Assembly: GCF_008868125.1 (NCBI RefSeq) | Contig: NZ_WAAQ01000001.1 | Span: forward strand, 372,001-436,000 | DNA length: 64,000 bases | Reading direction: 5' to 3' | DNA from: Microbacterium maritypicum | Lineage (GTDB): Bacteria > Actinomycetota > Actinomycetes > Actinomycetales > Microbacteriaceae | Shown here: positions 63,005 through 64,000 of the stretch, piece after piece | Position numbering within the stretch: position 1 is the first letter of the stretch | Layout of the letters: the number at the start of each line of letters is the position of its first letter | The notes under the pieces: model-generated | What the model was told of the DNA's origin: nothing | Database searches by the model: none | What the model saw: only the letters and a program-made list of their open reading frames with translations | Translations under genes and position numbers: made by a program

Positions 63005-64000
63005 GTGTCAGGGGTCTTCCGCGCGTCGGGGATCCGTCGTTCCCTCAGCCGATCCGCGCTCGCGCTCGTCGTCGGTCTCTTCGTCGGTGCCGCGAGCATC
63101 GCCGGCATCGCCGACGCCCCCGCGCTCGCCGCGGAACCCGCCCCCACGGTCACGGACATCTCGGTGGCTCCGTATGAGGCGTCGAATCCGCTGGTCCCCT
63201 CGGCTGCCCTGCCCTTTCTCGCCGTCACCCTCACTGTGGAGCGGGAACTCCCGAACGCCGGCGACACCTTCGAAGTGCGCGCGCCCGCCGGCGCCAGGGT
63301 CGTCTTGAGCGAAGACGCATCGATCGTGGATTCCTCGGGAGCGGCCCTCGTCGACGTCGTCGTGACCGCCCACGGCGCCGACGGCGACACGATGACCGGA
63401 ACGTTCACCGAGGCCGCCGCGAACAGCAGGAAGATGAGCGGCACGTTCACGTTCTTCCTCCAGGTCGTCGGCAGCGGGATCCTCGCCGCCGAGGGAGGGA
63501 TCTACCACGCCGAGTTCGCCGCTGACGGTGCGCGTCACACCGTCGACGTCGCCTACGGGGTGTCCATCGACCTGTTCCAGCACGTCGGTGGGCATTGGGT
63601 CCACGGTGCGACGCCTTCCTCGGCCGGGAGGTTCGTCGTCCAGACGAAGGCGGAAGGCGATTCCGCGCTCGCCGCACGGGGCGGACAGTGGGTGACCGCG
63701 AGCGCCGACCCGAGCGCTCCGTTCACTGGATCGACACCTGACTGCGACGCCGTGCAGCTGCGCGAGTTCGCCGCAGACCCCGGGCCCGTGAACATCCCCG
63801 TCAGCGGCGGCATCGTTCTCGTCGCCGGCTCCGACTACATCCTCGACTGCGACGATTCCCTCGATGGTGTCCCGGTCGTGAGCGCCACGATCCCGAACCC
63901 GATCGACGGTGCCTTCTATCTGCTCTCGTCCCCGCGCGAGGTCACGGGTGCCGTCACCTACCTCCCCGCCGACAACCCCGCGGTGCCGGAGGCCGGTCGG
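63005..64000 (+). CDS. Exported Ig-like surface protein, 3' end outside window
   Basis: A 332-residue partial product from GTG 63005 to the window edge. A signal peptide spans a basic region and a hydrophobic core (LALVVGLFVGAASIAGIA) with cleavage near PALAAEP. The mature part alternates beta strands (FLAVTLTVERELPNAGDTF) and resembles Ig-like/adhesin domains of Gram-positive surface proteins with isopeptide folds. The 3' anchor is not visible. It starts 14 nt after the preceding stop. Confidence 0.75.
   Translation, partial: MSGVFRASGIRRSLSRSALALVVGLFVGAASIAGIADAPALAAEPAPTVTDISVAPYEASNPLVPSAALPFLAVTLTVERELPNAGDTFEVRAPAGARVVLSEDASIVDSSGAALVDVVVTAHGADGDTMTGTFTEAAANSRKMSGTFTFFLQVVGSGILAAEGGIYHAEFAADGARHTVDVAYGVSIDLFQHVGGHWVHGATPSSAGRFVVQTKAEGDSALAARGGQWVTASADPSAPFTGSTPDCDAVQLREFAADPGPVNIPVSGGIVLVAGSDYILDCDDSLDGVPVVSATIPNPIDGAFYLLSSPREVTGAVTYLPADNPAVPEAGR

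Overview
The window is high-GC DNA with Actinobacteria-type gene content. It is most like a Microbacteriaceae genome, probably Microbacterium: gene order, many GTG starts, a DUF222/HNH gene, a small DUF7882-type protein, a class I clpC, and many starts preceded by a -10 box exactly 6 nt upstream (leaderless-type promoters). No rRNA or CRISPR array is seen; there is one tRNA (Ser, anticodon CGA).

Layout. 1-5.6 kb: end of an amidohydrolase gene followed by a dipeptide/oligopeptide ABC importer (lipoprotein, two permeases, one fused double ATPase), closed by a strong terminator. 5.7-9.5 kb: amine/putrescine-type catabolism (cupin, FAD amine oxidase, Lrp regulator, divergent aminobutyraldehyde-type dehydrogenase). 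9.5-11.5 kb: a GNAT acetyltransferase and an M23-fold cell-wall protein. 11.7-21.7 kb: a mosaic accessory island holding a broken DUF222 gene, remnants of a Gly-rich bacteriocin-like peptide, a 5'-truncated IS5 transposase, a MepB-family gene, a four-gene cassette (secreted I36-like peptide, lipoprotein, membrane-fusion protein, MacB-type exporter), about 1.2 kb of decayed DNA and an intact IS3 element. A 26-bp direct repeat brackets the cassette.

21.8-33.6 kb: sugar metabolism. A ROK regulator, ChbG-type deacetylase and GPH symporter form one unit. galT-galK-galE form a Leloir operon facing a LacI regulator and glycerate kinase. Phosphoglucomutase and prephenate dehydratase are divergent. 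33.7-44.8 kb: a flavin monooxygenase-like protein, Na+/H+ antiporter, dicarboxylate/glutamate symporter, a three-gene DUF2975/XRE operon with an operator array, clpC, an ArgA-like acetyltransferase and small exported or cytosolic proteins. 44.8-52.8 kb: radA, then a cysteine-bearing helix-turn-helix regulator fused by overlap to cydABDC (bd oxidase plus its CydDC exporter).

52.8-54.8 kb: a divergent pair of a 2-oxoglutarate/Fe(II) oxygenase and a MetE-like protein around an iron-box-like palindrome. 54.85-59.4 kb: tRNA-Ser followed by a less GC-rich patch of secreted and orphan proteins. 59.5-62.6 kb: a LysR regulator facing mesX-mesD, a folate-independent methionine synthase system. The window ends in an exported Ig-like surface protein cut by the window edge.
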